Assembly: GCA_965112735.1 (NCBI GenBank)
Contig: OZ218962.1
Span: 186,001-250,000 of the forward strand
DNA: 64,000 nt
Source: Phaeosaccion multiseriatum
Lineage: Eukaryota; Ochrophyta, other classes
Reading direction: 5' to 3'
Below, piece after piece: positions 54,757 to 64,000 of this stretch (the first letter of the stretch is position 1; each line of letters begins with the position of its first letter). The position numbers and the translations under genes are program-made. The notes under the pieces are model-generated. The model ran no database searches. It was given only the letters and a program-made list of their open reading frames with translations, and had not been told where the DNA came from.

Positions 54757-56115
54757 TCACGCCCTCAAGGCCGGCCCCTCCCCCTCGAGACCGTTGATGA
54801 GCAGCAAGAGGACCATGGAAAGACACGCACACGTCACGAGCGTCGGGGCCGGCCGCAGTCGGCGCAGCGGGTGGTCCTCCAGCAAAGTGGATGCGGACAC
54901 AGCTGGCTTGGGGGCCCGAGAGTTGGCGTATACGTAGGTGAGAATACCCGTCAGACACAGCAGCACGCCCACCACCTTTTGCGGCGTGACCTCAAAGTGG
55001 AAGATCATGCCCACCATGACTACCGTGATGACTCGGCTCAGGAACTTGACCACTCCGTGCGACACGGCGTCGAGGCGCTTGAGTACGAAGAAAGAGAAGG
55101 AGCTGTAGCACACGTGCATGACGCTGGCGATGAGGTTGGCGCGGTCGAAGAAGGCAGCCAATGACGCACGCGAGTACAGCATGGGCATGAAGGAAAAGGC
55201 CGCCCCGTAGAGGCAGAGAGTGTGGTACGCCACGCCCTCGCCGTGCATCACCCCTACGGCCTTGGACAGTACGGTGCGTGAGGCCATGAGCACGTTGCTG
55301 CAGAGGCAGAGGCACACTCCGAGCAGCGCCGTGGCCGAAGTGTCGGTGCCCTGCGACACCCCCCCGCCGGAGCCAGAGGAGGCGGTGGCAGTGGCCGTGA
55401 GCATCCCTATACACATGACCAAGATGCCGGCCTTCTCCCCCGTGGAGAGGGCGTGCCTTGTCCTCATGAAGACGGAAATCATGGCCACAAACACTGGCTC
55501 TGCGGCGCGCACCGTGTGGGTCAGGGCCGGCGCCACAAAGTCGGTTGACCACATGGTCAGGCAGTGGCCGCTTGCGTTCATCAGTGCCGCCGCGAGGATG
55601 ATGGCCCTCCTGTTGCTCGAGCCCTCCTCTCTCTTGCCGCCGCCGCCCGCTGCCCCTGCCCCGTCCCGCAGCCTCGCGTTCAGCCACGTTAGGCCTTGCC
55701 AACCGAGCCCCACCAGCGCGCCCGTGACCATCTGAGAGAAGACCAGGCTGGCCGCGGGCAGGCCGTTGTTGAGGGGCACCTTGTTGTAGACCTGTGTCAC
55801 CGCGCTGGACAACCACCATGTCAGCGTCGCCGCCACCAGCACGAGGCCGCTCCCAACAGGGGGCCGGGGGAGGGGCGCTCCTTCGCCGTGGCTTGCTGGC
55901 TGGTAGTGAGACCCCCCAACGGCGTCCGAGCTTTTACCCACTCCCCCCGAATACGGCGCGTGGCCTGCCCCTGCCCCCTCCTCCAACTCCTTTATCCCAC
56001 CTCCTTGACTCATTCGGCGGTGGTTGAGGAGACCCTCCCCTTCGCCTCCCCTGCTCTCGTCCTGCGGCAGCCCCTGCTCCACCAGCTCTACCTCTACACC
56101 CCCTTCGCCTGCCAT
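54757..56115 (-). CDS. Triose-phosphate/nucleotide-sugar transporter family (DMT superfamily), single exon
   Basis: ATG at 56115, 452 residues, no intron. A hydrophilic head of about 90 residues is followed by about ten membrane segments. Landmarks are TWWLSSAVTQVYNKVPL (TM1 with the Y/F-N-K motif), NASGHCLTMWSTDFVAPALT, HTVRAAEPVFVAMISVFM (the loop with Lys/Arg-Ala-x-E-P), SNVLMASRTVLSKAVG and YSSFSFFVLKRLDAVSHGVV. These place it in the TPT/NST branch that includes plastid phosphate translocators and Golgi nucleotide-sugar carriers. The usual triose-phosphate-binding Lys and Arg of the last helices are only partly visible (VLKRLDAVSHGVVKFLSR). A plastid pre-sequence is not evident. It probably exchanges a phosphorylated metabolite for phosphate, but the substrate cannot be assigned. 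Confidence 0.85.
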   Translation of the reverse strand: MAGEGGVEVELVEQGLPQDESRGGEGEGLLNHRRMSQGGGIKELEEGAGAGHAPYSGGVGKSSDAVGGSHYQPASHGEGAPLPRPPVGSGLVLVAATLTWWLSSAVTQVYNKVPLNNGLPAASLVFSQMVTGALVGLGWQGLTWLNARLRDGAGAAGGGGKREEGSSNRRAIILAAALMNASGHCLTMWSTDFVAPALTHTVRAAEPVFVAMISVFMRTRHALSTGEKAGILVMCIGMLTATATASSGSGGGVSQGTDTSATALLGVCLCLCSNVLMASRTVLSKAVGVMHGEGVAYHTLCLYGAAFSFMPMLYSRASLAAFFDRANLIASVMHVCYSSFSFFVLKRLDAVSHGVVKFLSRVITVVMVGMIFHFEVTPQKVVGVLLCLTGILTYVYANSRAPKPAVSASTLLEDHPLRRLRPAPTLVTCACLSMVLLLLINGLEGEGPALRA

Positions 56116-56770
56116 TCTCTCCAGCTGTTCTCCCGCGAGGGCTCGCTCAACGGCTGTTTCCTCTTACTGACGAGAGGTGCTGTAGAATACGAGCAACGGC
56201 CACATAAATGGAGGGCCCACCGCCTCGAGACAGCGCAGCAGCTTGGGGGGTCTCACGCACCCTTAGTGGTCTGGTTTCTCTTCTCCAGCGAGCTGCACAG
56301 CCTCAAGAGCAGAAACTATGCCAATTTCTCAGGTCTCTTAAGACAAAAAACGTACGGCGCTATTGTTCGGTGCGTGTCAGCTCGTATCTACGGCCCGGTG
56401 CAACTCACAGTCGCTTCCAGCACTCCCTGACGCTACTGACTACACTTTCTCTCCCCAAGCTCCTTCTTTCTCTCCTTATTGCAGGAAAATAGGGAGGGGA
56501 AAGGAAGGGAAGGAAAGTTTTGGCTCATATACCTCCAAATCTCTCTCTTTCTGCTACTTTTTTCTCTTTGGCGCCAACCGGGCAGCCTGATTACTGATTC
56601 TGACCGGCGCACACTGTAACCTTGTCCAGCCCCGACTATCTGCGTACCATACGTTGTAGTTTTGTCATTTATGTACAAAAAAAACCTCCCTCTCTATCCG
56701 GCAAAATTGGGCCGCAGGCACCTCCACCCACCCTGACACCATACAACCAGCCAATCAACCAATCCATCTA
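56116..56770. other. Intergenic between tandem minus-strand genes
   Basis: Promoter side of the transporter and 3' side of the next gene. No gene seen; AT-richer at 56440-56700. Confidence 0.5.
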
Positions 56771-59668
56771 TCACATAATCATGGAGCAGAAGACACAAAA
56801 GTCGTTCAGGGTGTGGTAGCGCGCGGTGTGCGGCTCGCTCTTCTCTCCGCTGCTTACGGCCCCTCTCTCCTTGTCGGTCAACCGCACTCCAAGCACGCTG
56901 CTCGAGGCCAGGCCAGCGCGGAACTCCTCCTGCGTCTGCTTGGGTCCAGTAGGCACATCGAGGAGGCCCACTACCTGGTTGGACACCCAAGGACACCCCG
57001 CACCTCCTCCCCCTCCCCCTCCTTCCCGGAGATCAGGAGCGGCCGTTGTTTCGCACTTCATCTCCCCAAGTGCGCGCGAGAGCCCTTCCCTCCCATCCTT
57101 CTCCAGCTGCAAGGAGGCCGCAACCGACGCAAACTTCTTCTCTTCCGAGGCCCTGAACAGCAGCAACTCGCCCTTCCCCTCGGCCTCAGTCGTCACAACA
57201 AGGGAGCCGTAGCCTCCAAGGTAGGCCGAGAGAAGCACTCCCTCACCCACGAAGGTGCCTCCAATCGAGCTCAATGCCCACAGGGGGAGCAGCTCCAAAG
57301 CCACTGTGCGGCCCAAGTCCGCGTCTACATGGACCACAGAGGAGACACTGCCTCTCAGGCCCTTGTGCCAGTCCTTGGCGGGGCGGGTGGGGTGGTGGCG
57401 AACGAGCTCAACGTCGTAACCGCACTCCCAAAAGATGTGCATGGCCGACTCAGGCAGGGAGGTGGAGTGCACAAGCACCGTGGCCTCGGGGTGGTGATAT
57501 AGAATGCTCTCCACGCTGCGCCGGCTCAGGGGGTCCATCTCCGGACCCTGTCCTTCGCTCATGACATGGAAGAACTCCCCGTAGCCAGAGCGGGGCTGCC
57601 CTGAGTTGCGCTCCACGAAAGGCACAATGCCGAGCTTGAGTCCAGCGCTTCTGACGCTCTCTTGCATCCTAATTCGGGCCCAAAACGAAGCGCGAAACCT
57701 ATCCCGCAAAAAGTTCTGTGGGTTGGGCGGCGGCGTGTTGCCGTTGAGGCCCCAGATGGGGTCGTCGTGCCCTTGGTAAGGGGCGCGCGTCTCGTCCATC
57801 CAGTTCCAGGTCCCGTCCTCGGCCTTCCTCAGTGTGTGGAACAGCGGCAGCAAACCGGACAGTCGCCCCGGGGCGTTGATGTTGCCCGGGTCGACAAACA
57901 TGATGGGTGTACCCATCGCCACGCAGGGTAGCGCCACGTGTATTCGCGTGGTGATGACGAGGCGGGCCCTCCCGCGCTCCTGCAGCAGTTGGTGCACCAT
58001 ATGCCATTGATCGTGCGGTGTGAACCGAGGCATGTTTGGCAGCCACTGCTTCATGTACTCGGCCGTGTCCATAATCTCCTTGGGTAACAGCTCTTCCTGC
58101 TCGGCCTTGCTCATCATCTTGAGCAAATCGACGTTGTATACATTGTTGGTCCTCTCCGCGCCGCGGGGTAGCGCGCGCCTGAAAGTGAGTGTCATACACG
58201 CGCTCATGTAGGCCTGCACCCCCAGCCCTTCGAGGAAGTCACGCGTGTCCGTATCTCTGGCTCCTACGGGCCCATACCCCTTGTTGTACTGCTTCAAGTA
58301 CGACACCATGTCTGCCTTGGCGAAGGTCGAGTCTGCGGCGCCGTGGCTGTGCATGGCCAGGAGAAGCGGGTGGGTGAAGCGCGGGCTGGGGGGGAACTCC
58401 TGCTCGGTGCTTGCCCACCATGCGTTCATGAACATGGTCACGTTGGTGAGATCCTCTCGCCCGGCGATGGGCGATCTCCCGACGTGGTCTCTGAAGATAA
58501 AGTCGTCAACGTACCTGCACAGCGAGAAGCAAGGAGATGTTGCTCAATCAATCAATGGACATGTATTTGTGCGTGATCATCGGAGGAGGAGGAGACAGGG
58601 GGTTGGTTGTTCCCTCTCGGACTATACAAGAGAGAGGGGAGAGGCGGCTATTAGCTCAAGACAAACCAAACACAGAGAGACAGATGTACCAAGATGGCAG
58701 CAAGCGTCACGCGACTTGCTTGACTTACGGGAGGAACTGGGTGGATGCCATCGACTGCGTAGGATCTCCCAGGTTGGTCAAAGGCATGTAATCCATCACG
58801 CAAAACTGCTCTCCTCCCACCCCCCCGGTGGCCGGCTTGGGGGCGGAGAACGACCCGGAGATTTGGGCCTCCACGTTGCCCACTTTGTTGCCGGGGGAAG
58901 ACGCCCCCCACTTCTTTGCCACGGCGCGCAGATCAACCTCCAAGAGCTTCTTCCCGAGTTTCTCAGTATCCTTCTGGAAGAAGAAGAAGGCGTCCGAAAA
59001 CGCGTGCATCAGCCCGGCCAGCGCTTCGCTATCCTTCTTAAGGCACACAGTGTCAAGGGGCTTGCGAACGCCGCGTCGTCCAGAGACGCCCAGTCCGCCC
59101 CGCCCAGCGCAAGCCCAACATCAATCCGCTTGGTAGGAACGAGCGAAGGATCCACCGCCACCCCGCCGAAGCGCAGCAGCAAGCACATTACTACGGCATG
59201 CTGAATGTGTTCCTCAAACGCCGGCCCCGTGCGAAGCTTGTGCAAGAGGTTGTTGTGCATCCACGATTCGAGGGGGGTGTCCTCTGCCACTTCATGCACA
59301 CGGAGAGGAGCCACGGTCACCCCGGAGATACTCCCGGCACGCTCTTCGCAGCCAATGGTCCCACAGAACACGATAATGGGCGATGCCCGATTCAGCCTCA
59401 CCAGTGCCTCTACGTTGCTCGCCTCCCTCTCTCCGAAGCCACGCTCCTGCGAGCTCACCACCACTATCTTGTCAGGGGAGCTCAGGATCCCGCTTATGTG
59501 ATCACGCTGAAGCACTGGAGGCGGTGGTGCTCCAGGGTACGCCGCAACCGTCAACCGCCCTGTATCAACGCCAATATCCTCCGAGCTGCTGCCCGTGCGT
59601 GTAGCAAAGTAAAACGCGAGCATCAGCATGCAACCCACCACGCCTCTCATCACGTATATGGGTCTCAT
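56771..59668 (-). CDS. Polysaccharide pyruvyl transferase / glycosyltransferase-like protein with frame break
   Basis: Exons 59668-58729 and 58514-56771. The ATG at 59668 opens a type II membrane anchor (MRPIYVMRGVVGCMLMLAFY). A first glycosyltransferase-like region reads SPIIVFCGTIGCEERAG and AVVMCLLLRFGGVAVDPSLV, like the DxD region of GT32-type enzymes but with VDP. The middle resembles polysaccharide pyruvyl transferase: DYMPLTNLGDPTQSMASTQF, FLPYVDDFIFRD (across the intron), VGARDTDTRDFLEGLGVQAY and ARLVITTRIHVALPCVAMGT. The C-terminal part (SVESILYHHPEATVLVHSTS) is again glycosyltransferase-like. Near 59075 the frame changes: DWASLDDAAF ends one frame and VCLKKDSEALAGLMHAF continues in another. 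Exon 1 is one base short for phase, so either a one-base deletion (real or assembly) or a pseudogene is present. No intron fits. It probably acts in Golgi glycan synthesis. Confidence 0.72.
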
Positions 59669-60332
59669 GATGTAAGCCAGCTGCAGCAGCAGCAGCAGCA
59701 GCACGCACGCAAACACCTTCCCTGGGTTCTCTCACAACCTTGTATTTAGAGGTACTAGATATATACGCCATTTGTGGAGCCGTCTCTACCCCTTCCGAAA
59801 TAGCTACTAATAAAATAAAGGGTGTAAAAATGCCAAAATACAAAAATATATGTAGCATATAGGAAAGCGAGGGTGATAGCACTGGCTGGGCGGCACCACG
59901 CACGCGCCCACGGTCACTGGGAGGTTGCCTAGAGGCGGGCTAGAGGCCGCCTACATTGTAGGCCTGAAAAGTGAGCGGCCTAGAGCAAAACCGCTAAGCT
60001 TCTTTTTTTTTTTTAAATAATCAGTTCTCTGTAGTCCGTATGTCTAATAGTACCGTGATGTGGGGCACCTGCCCCACGAAATTATGGTTTTGGATATTTT
60101 ATGGGCCACAAATGCTCGTTTTTCAAGTTTTTTATCCAATATTTTTTGGTTGTGGGGCATTCTCCCCCCCCTCCCCACATGGATTTTTATTCATTCACAG
60201 CATCAGCATATTTGCACAGGGCAGCTATGTAAGAGGAGCAGCGGCTGCGCGGACGATACCCGGCTGTAACAGCTGATGCCAGTGGTGGGAGGGGCATCTC
60301 CCACGTGAATTTGCAGGAGAACAGAGCATACC
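59669..60332. other. Intergenic, AT-rich toward the candidate Crypton element
   Basis: 59740-60240 is clearly AT-richer than most of the window (for example 59800-59870 and 60000-60150). It holds the left hairpin of the candidate element at 60060. Confidence 0.55.
60060..60077. repeat. Left hairpin, GTGGGGCA-CC-TGCCCCAC
   Basis: Perfect 8-base arms with a two-base centre. A degenerate relative lies at 60152-60178 (GTGGGGCATTCT...CCCCAC). Confidence 0.85.
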
Positions 60333-62938
60333 ATGGCTGACGTCGCTGTTGCTACGGTTCCGGAAGCACCAGCAGCAGAGGGGGAAGAAGCACCGCTTAC
60401 TGCAGAGCAGCAGCAGATTCAGAACCTCCGAAACAACACCATCGCCCCACGCTCGAGAAGTGGATATGCATGCGCCTCCACCATGCTGATCCGATACCTC
60501 TTCCGCAAGCACCCGGAGCTTCTGGACCCTGACTTCAGGACAGCATTTGCTCCACCGGAAGGGGAAGAGGAGGAAGACGGGGAAGATGGGGAAGAGGAGG
60601 AAGCACAGAGGAGAGCAGCAGCAGCCGCAGCAGCCGCCGCACCTGGCGGAGCGGGTGGTGCCACTGCAGCGGCACAGCAGACGCCGGCTGAGGTGTCGAG
60701 AGCAGCGAAAGCCCAAGCAAAGGCCAAGAAGAAGGCTGAGGCGCAGTGGACGAAGCGGGTGAAGGCACACTTGATCCAAGCACCTCGGGCGCCGCACCCT
60801 TTGCTGTTCCATCTGCTGACAGCCGACGCGTTCTTCGGGTGGCTGCTTGAAGTCAAGAAGGGGCCGAAGGGCTTATCCAAGGCCGGTGCACAGTCGAAAC
60901 GCTCTGCACTCTTCAATCTGTACAGAGACTACCATCAGGAGGAACAGCACCGCAAATTGCAAAGCGACCTTGCGACGCTCACCAAGGGGCTGAAGAGGAC
61001 GATCGCAGGAGAGAAGCAGGAGGGAAATGTCGAAGTCAGAGAAGGGAAGGCTCCCATGCCGTTCGCTCTCTACCGCGCTCTTGCCAAAGGTAAATTCCCA
61101 GCTGTGTGGAGTCAGTGGACAGTGGAAACTAGTGGAGTGGGTGGAGACAAGTGGCTGATGCATTGAATGCCCCCCACTCACTTCCTAGCCCTGACGCCGT
61201 CTTTGGTTGCCACTGTTTCCTTCGCTTGTGTACATCGCAGCAATGCTGAGCTCGGCAGTCTGTGAGAACGGGCACAGACAGGGCGCCTTTGGCCACCCCT
61301 TCCTCGTTCTCTCCTGGAATCTGATGTGCCGCGCCACCAACTGTGTGGAGATTTGTCTCGATCATCTCGAGTGGAAGGGGGACGCGCTCTGCGTCTATTT
61401 TGGGAAGCAAAAGGGCGATCAGCTGGGAGAGAAGGCCCGACATCCTCGCCACGTCTACGCGAATCCAATCATGCCGGAGATCTGCCCCGTCCTCGCGCTT
61501 GGTGTTTACCTCCTGAGCTTTGGTTTTGAGAAGAACGCGCTGTTCGCTGGCAACAATCAGTACGATAGGTATTGCGGCTTCCTCAGACGTACGGCGGCGG
61601 CGAACTCGTCCATTTTGGAAGGCATGGGGCTGACTCCAGAGGACCTCGGCACTCATTCTGGGCGCAAGGGCGCTGCCTCGCACGTCACAAGCGGCTCGTC
61701 CGCTGCTCCCAACCCAATTGCTGTGCAACTTATGGGATGGTCTCTTCCCGGCGTGCAGGGCATCTACTTCAACCCCATCAATGCAGCAGATCAGTATGTG
61801 GGCCGGGCTGCCTCCGGCGCGAACATCTCAGCGAAGGAGTTTGCATTGCTTCCTCCCTTTTTTCAGCGCCTCAAGGTGGACGGCACAGCGAAGGAGGGCA
61901 TTGAAGACGTGCTCGCGGGAGCCATTGTGAGCTGCTTCAGGGACGTGCCGCTGAGATTGAGGAAGGTGGCTGAATTCTGTCTTGCCAGTGTGGTGTACCA
62001 CGCCGGCTTTCTGCGCAGCACTCTTCAGGAGAATCACCCTCTTTTCACGACACAGCTCTTCCGAGATCAAAGGTTGCTGGCGGACCTTTCAGAGCATGTC
62101 GTGCTGAAGTATCCGGACGAGACGGACGAGATTTCTGCAACCGGGATTCCTCCCCACGTCGTGCAGCTGAGGCAATTCCAAGTCGTGGCGGACAGCGTGG
62201 CCTCTCTAGGCGGCAAGCTTGAGGTGTTGGGCCAGACGATCAAGGTCGACTTGGAGACGCTGATCCGTGACGTTCTGGAGGAGAATGCACAGGCCTCTGG
62301 CACTGTCACCAGTCTGGGTGTGAGCAGGGCCCTGCAGACGACCCTCGACGCAGCCTTTTCTAAGAGTGGGCTCAGCGACCTTCTCGCGGCTCACCAGGCA
62401 GGCACTCTGGGCCTTGGTGAGGGTTCGAGCAGCGCCCCGCCCTCTTCTTCTTCTTGTGCAGGTGCAGATCAGCCACCTCTGTATCTCTACAACGGCCGGT
62501 GGCATACCCTTCCCGAGCACTTTGAGGTCCCTAGCTTCACTGTGCGCGCTGCTTGGGAATTCACGACAGCAGACGTGCAGGGGAGGGCGGAGAAGCGAAG
62601 GATGTCAAAATTTTGCTGTTTGATGGGTGCGATTGAATCCGCGGCGAAAGAAAAGGGGCTCTGGAAGGACAAGCCGACGCTTGAAGAAGCGCGAAGCATG
62701 TTTGACGCAGTCAAAGACGCCTTTGACATCAAGTCTCGTTCTGATTCTCACAAGCGCCGCTTCAATCAGCTGGTGTGGACCACCGTGTATAATTTATGGA
62801 GCGCGCAGCAGGCGGACGCGAAAAAACGGGCGAAGCGGGCGAGGGCGAAGGAAAGTGGCACTGGTGCAGACGAGTCGAAGGAGGGGGATGGAGGTGATAG
62901 CGGTGCAGAGGACGACGAGGAGGGAGGTGGCAGCAGCA

Positions 62939-62972
<34 letters not shown>

Positions 62973-63357
62973 AACAGGAGGAGGCGGAGCCGGAGGAGGA
63001 CGAGGAGGAAGGGGTGGGGGAAGGGGGGCCCAAAAAAAACAGCGTACTGGTACTGGTACTGCTTCTGATGCTGCTTCTGCTGCTGCCTCTGATGCGGCCG
63101 CTGCGGCCGCTACTGCCGCTGCTGCCGCGTCAGCAGCGCCGTCGTTGGGCGGCTTGAGAGAGGGAGACATGGCCTTCACATGCTCGTATGGCTGTACTAA
63201 GCCCTCGCAAGTCAAGCTGTTCCTCTGCCCATCCGAAAGAGCGTGTGGAAACCTCGTGCACCACATGTGCACCGTCGAGTTTTGCGACAGCAAGGGTTTT
63301 GCGGAAGGCGATTTTGACTACTACTGTAAGCCATGCATGATTGAGGACGGACACTAA
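60333..63357 (+). CDS. Crypton-like tyrosine recombinase with C-terminal zinc finger
   Basis: Exons 60333-61089 and 61241-63357 (intron 151 bases, G|GTAAAT...CGCAG) give 957 residues in phase. A helical N-terminal region (NLRNNTIAPRSRSGYACAST) resembles the core-binding domain of Crypton and phage-integrase-like proteins that starts the DNA grip. The catalytic domain shows the expected residues in order: R283 in WNLMCRATNC, Lys in YFGKQKGDQ, H391-x-x-R394 in THSGRKGAASH, W419 in LMGWSLPG and the nucleophile candidate Y428 in GIYFNP. The nine-residue W-to-Y spacing is that of tyrosine recombinases. A Ser/Ala-rich linker precedes a Cys/His cluster at the end (FTCSYGCTKPSQVKLFLCPS, then HHMCTVEFCD, then YYCKPCM), a PHD- or MYM-like zinc finger. 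The frame is intact, so the element may still be active or domesticated. Confidence 0.83.
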
Positions 63358-63510
63358 GTGTGTCTGTAAATATGAATACCATTGTTATCGTGGTAATACC
63401 ATTAAATCGTCATATCATAGCGTAGTATATTTTGGAGGAGGAGGGGAGAGATACACACACAAAAAAGGAGGGGGGGGGGGAGGGGCGCTACTGGTCCATA
63501 TTGGGTACTG

Positions 63511-63561
63511 TACTAAAAATACCCACTTTTAAAAAAATTGGGTACTAAAAATACCCACTTT
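63511..63561. repeat. Direct repeat of TACTAAAAATACCCACTTT
   Basis: Two identical 19-base copies separated by 13 bases, immediately left of the right hairpin of the candidate element. Confidence 0.85.
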
Positions 63562-63567
63562 CACCGA

Positions 63568-63586
63568 GTGGGGCATCTCGCCCCAC
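63568..63586. repeat. Right hairpin, GTGGGGC-ATCTC-GCCCCAC
   Basis: Seven-base perfect arms with a five-base loop; nearly identical in sequence to the left hairpin at 60060. Confidence 0.85.
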
Positions 63587-64000
63587 CAAAACCGGTCATC
63601 AATAGATAAACTTGTCCAAGGGGAAGAAAAGAAAAGCCAATGAGCCTGGAGCCTGGAGGAGGGAGAGTTCGAGTTAGCCGTGCGTGCGGTCAAGAGGTCC
63701 GTCAAGCAAGAGGTGGCTGTGCTTGGCTGATGTTGAGGCGGCGGGTGGCTGAGGCGCGGCAGCAAGTCCGAAGAGGCAGCCAGTGAAGCCAGGACGTTGC
63801 ATTCGATATATATTCGCTTCTTGCATTGATTCATCCCTTGCTTGTACTTCATCTGATTGCTTGTACTTCTTCTAATTCATCCCTTGCTTGTACTTCATCA
63901 GTACAAGGCGAGATAGTAAGAAGAAAAAAATCGCTCAAGCTGCTGCTCTGCTCAGGGGGGGGGGGGGGCTGCGTTCGCTCCAAGCGCCGCCAAGAGTTAC

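Larger units (their letters stand above)
60060..63586 (+). mobile_element. Candidate Crypton-type (tyrosine recombinase) DNA transposon
   Basis: A single two-exon gene for a tyrosine recombinase with a zinc-finger tail is bracketed by two nearly identical GTGGGGCA-YCT-GCCCCAC hairpins, at 60060-60077 and 63568-63586. The total span of about 3.5 kb is usual for Cryptons, which have one recombinase gene and no long terminal repeats. The AT-rich flanks contrast with the GC-rich surroundings. The true ends are not proven and no target duplication was identified. Confidence 0.55.
63358..64000. other. 3' flank of the candidate element, no gene seen
   Basis: 63511-63529 and 63543-63561 are direct repeats of TACTAAAAATACCCACTTT, and 63470-63482 is a G-run. 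To the right, ATTCATCCCTTGCTTGTACTTC recurs at about 63830 and 63875. No coding signal. Confidence 0.55.

Noticed and set aside
59009-59048. Programmed -1 frameshift in the pyruvyl-transferase-like gene
   Set aside because: No XXXYYYZ slippery site or convincing downstream structure was seen at the frame change; an indel is simpler.

Overview
This is a nuclear contig from a eukaryote, most likely a photosynthetic stramenopile (ochrophyte) or another red-lineage alga with a secondary plastid. Protein-coding genes are split by short GT-AG introns full of simple repeats. Two proteins carry N-terminal pre-sequences with a signal-peptide core followed by the [AC]A^F cleavage motif typical of such plastids (the PGR5-like protein, A19^F20; the SfsA-like protein, A15^F16). 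The gene set fits a phototroph storing a soluble beta-1,3-glucan: PGR5, organelle-type ribosome recycling factor, a phosphate-translocator relative, a GH16 endo-glucanase and a GH94/GH161-type glucan phosphorylase. Exon models were built by hand from reading frame, splice-site consensus and phase; nearly all close exactly in phase.

Layout. 1-1462 (-): 5' part of a CUE-like protein that runs off the left edge. 2240-7852 (+): 12-exon protein with repeated CTFxPxI motifs. 8282-11433 (+): secreted GH16 glucanase with galactose-binding-like modules. 12106-14375 (+): secreted protein sharing those modules. 16376-18004 (+): FBXO31-like F-box protein. 18464-21242 (+): SAP-SfsA nuclease-like protein with a GC-AG intron. 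22373-25065 (-): SLC37/GlpT-like phosphate-ester transporter. 25861-37914 (+): 25-exon membrane-anchored phosphorylase. 40068-47817 (-): 19-exon GRIP-domain golgin. 48422-51092 (+): sirtuin fused to a ZZ zinc finger. 52180-52800 (+): PGR5. 53128-53760 (-): ribosome recycling factor. 54757-56115 (-): triose-phosphate/nucleotide-sugar transporter family. 56771-59668 (-): polysaccharide pyruvyl transferase/glycosyltransferase-like protein with a one-base frame break. 60060-63586: candidate Crypton-type DNA transposon encoding a tyrosine recombinase with a C-terminal zinc finger.

Functionally, GH16 and the phosphorylase could act on beta-1,3-glucan by hydrolysis and phosphorolysis; the SLC37-like and TPT-like carriers would move the resulting phosphorylated sugars; PGR5 acts in cyclic electron flow. 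This grouping is an inference from family membership. These genes are not an operon.

The most unusual material lies in the introns. Several short motifs recur in introns of unrelated genes and obey a strand rule: one form lies near 5' splice sites and its reverse complement near 3' splice sites. Micro- and minisatellites often start from the splice-site sequence itself. Together with the Crypton-like element, these are the best leads for something undescribed. No tRNA, rRNA, CRISPR array or prokaryotic operon was recognised.
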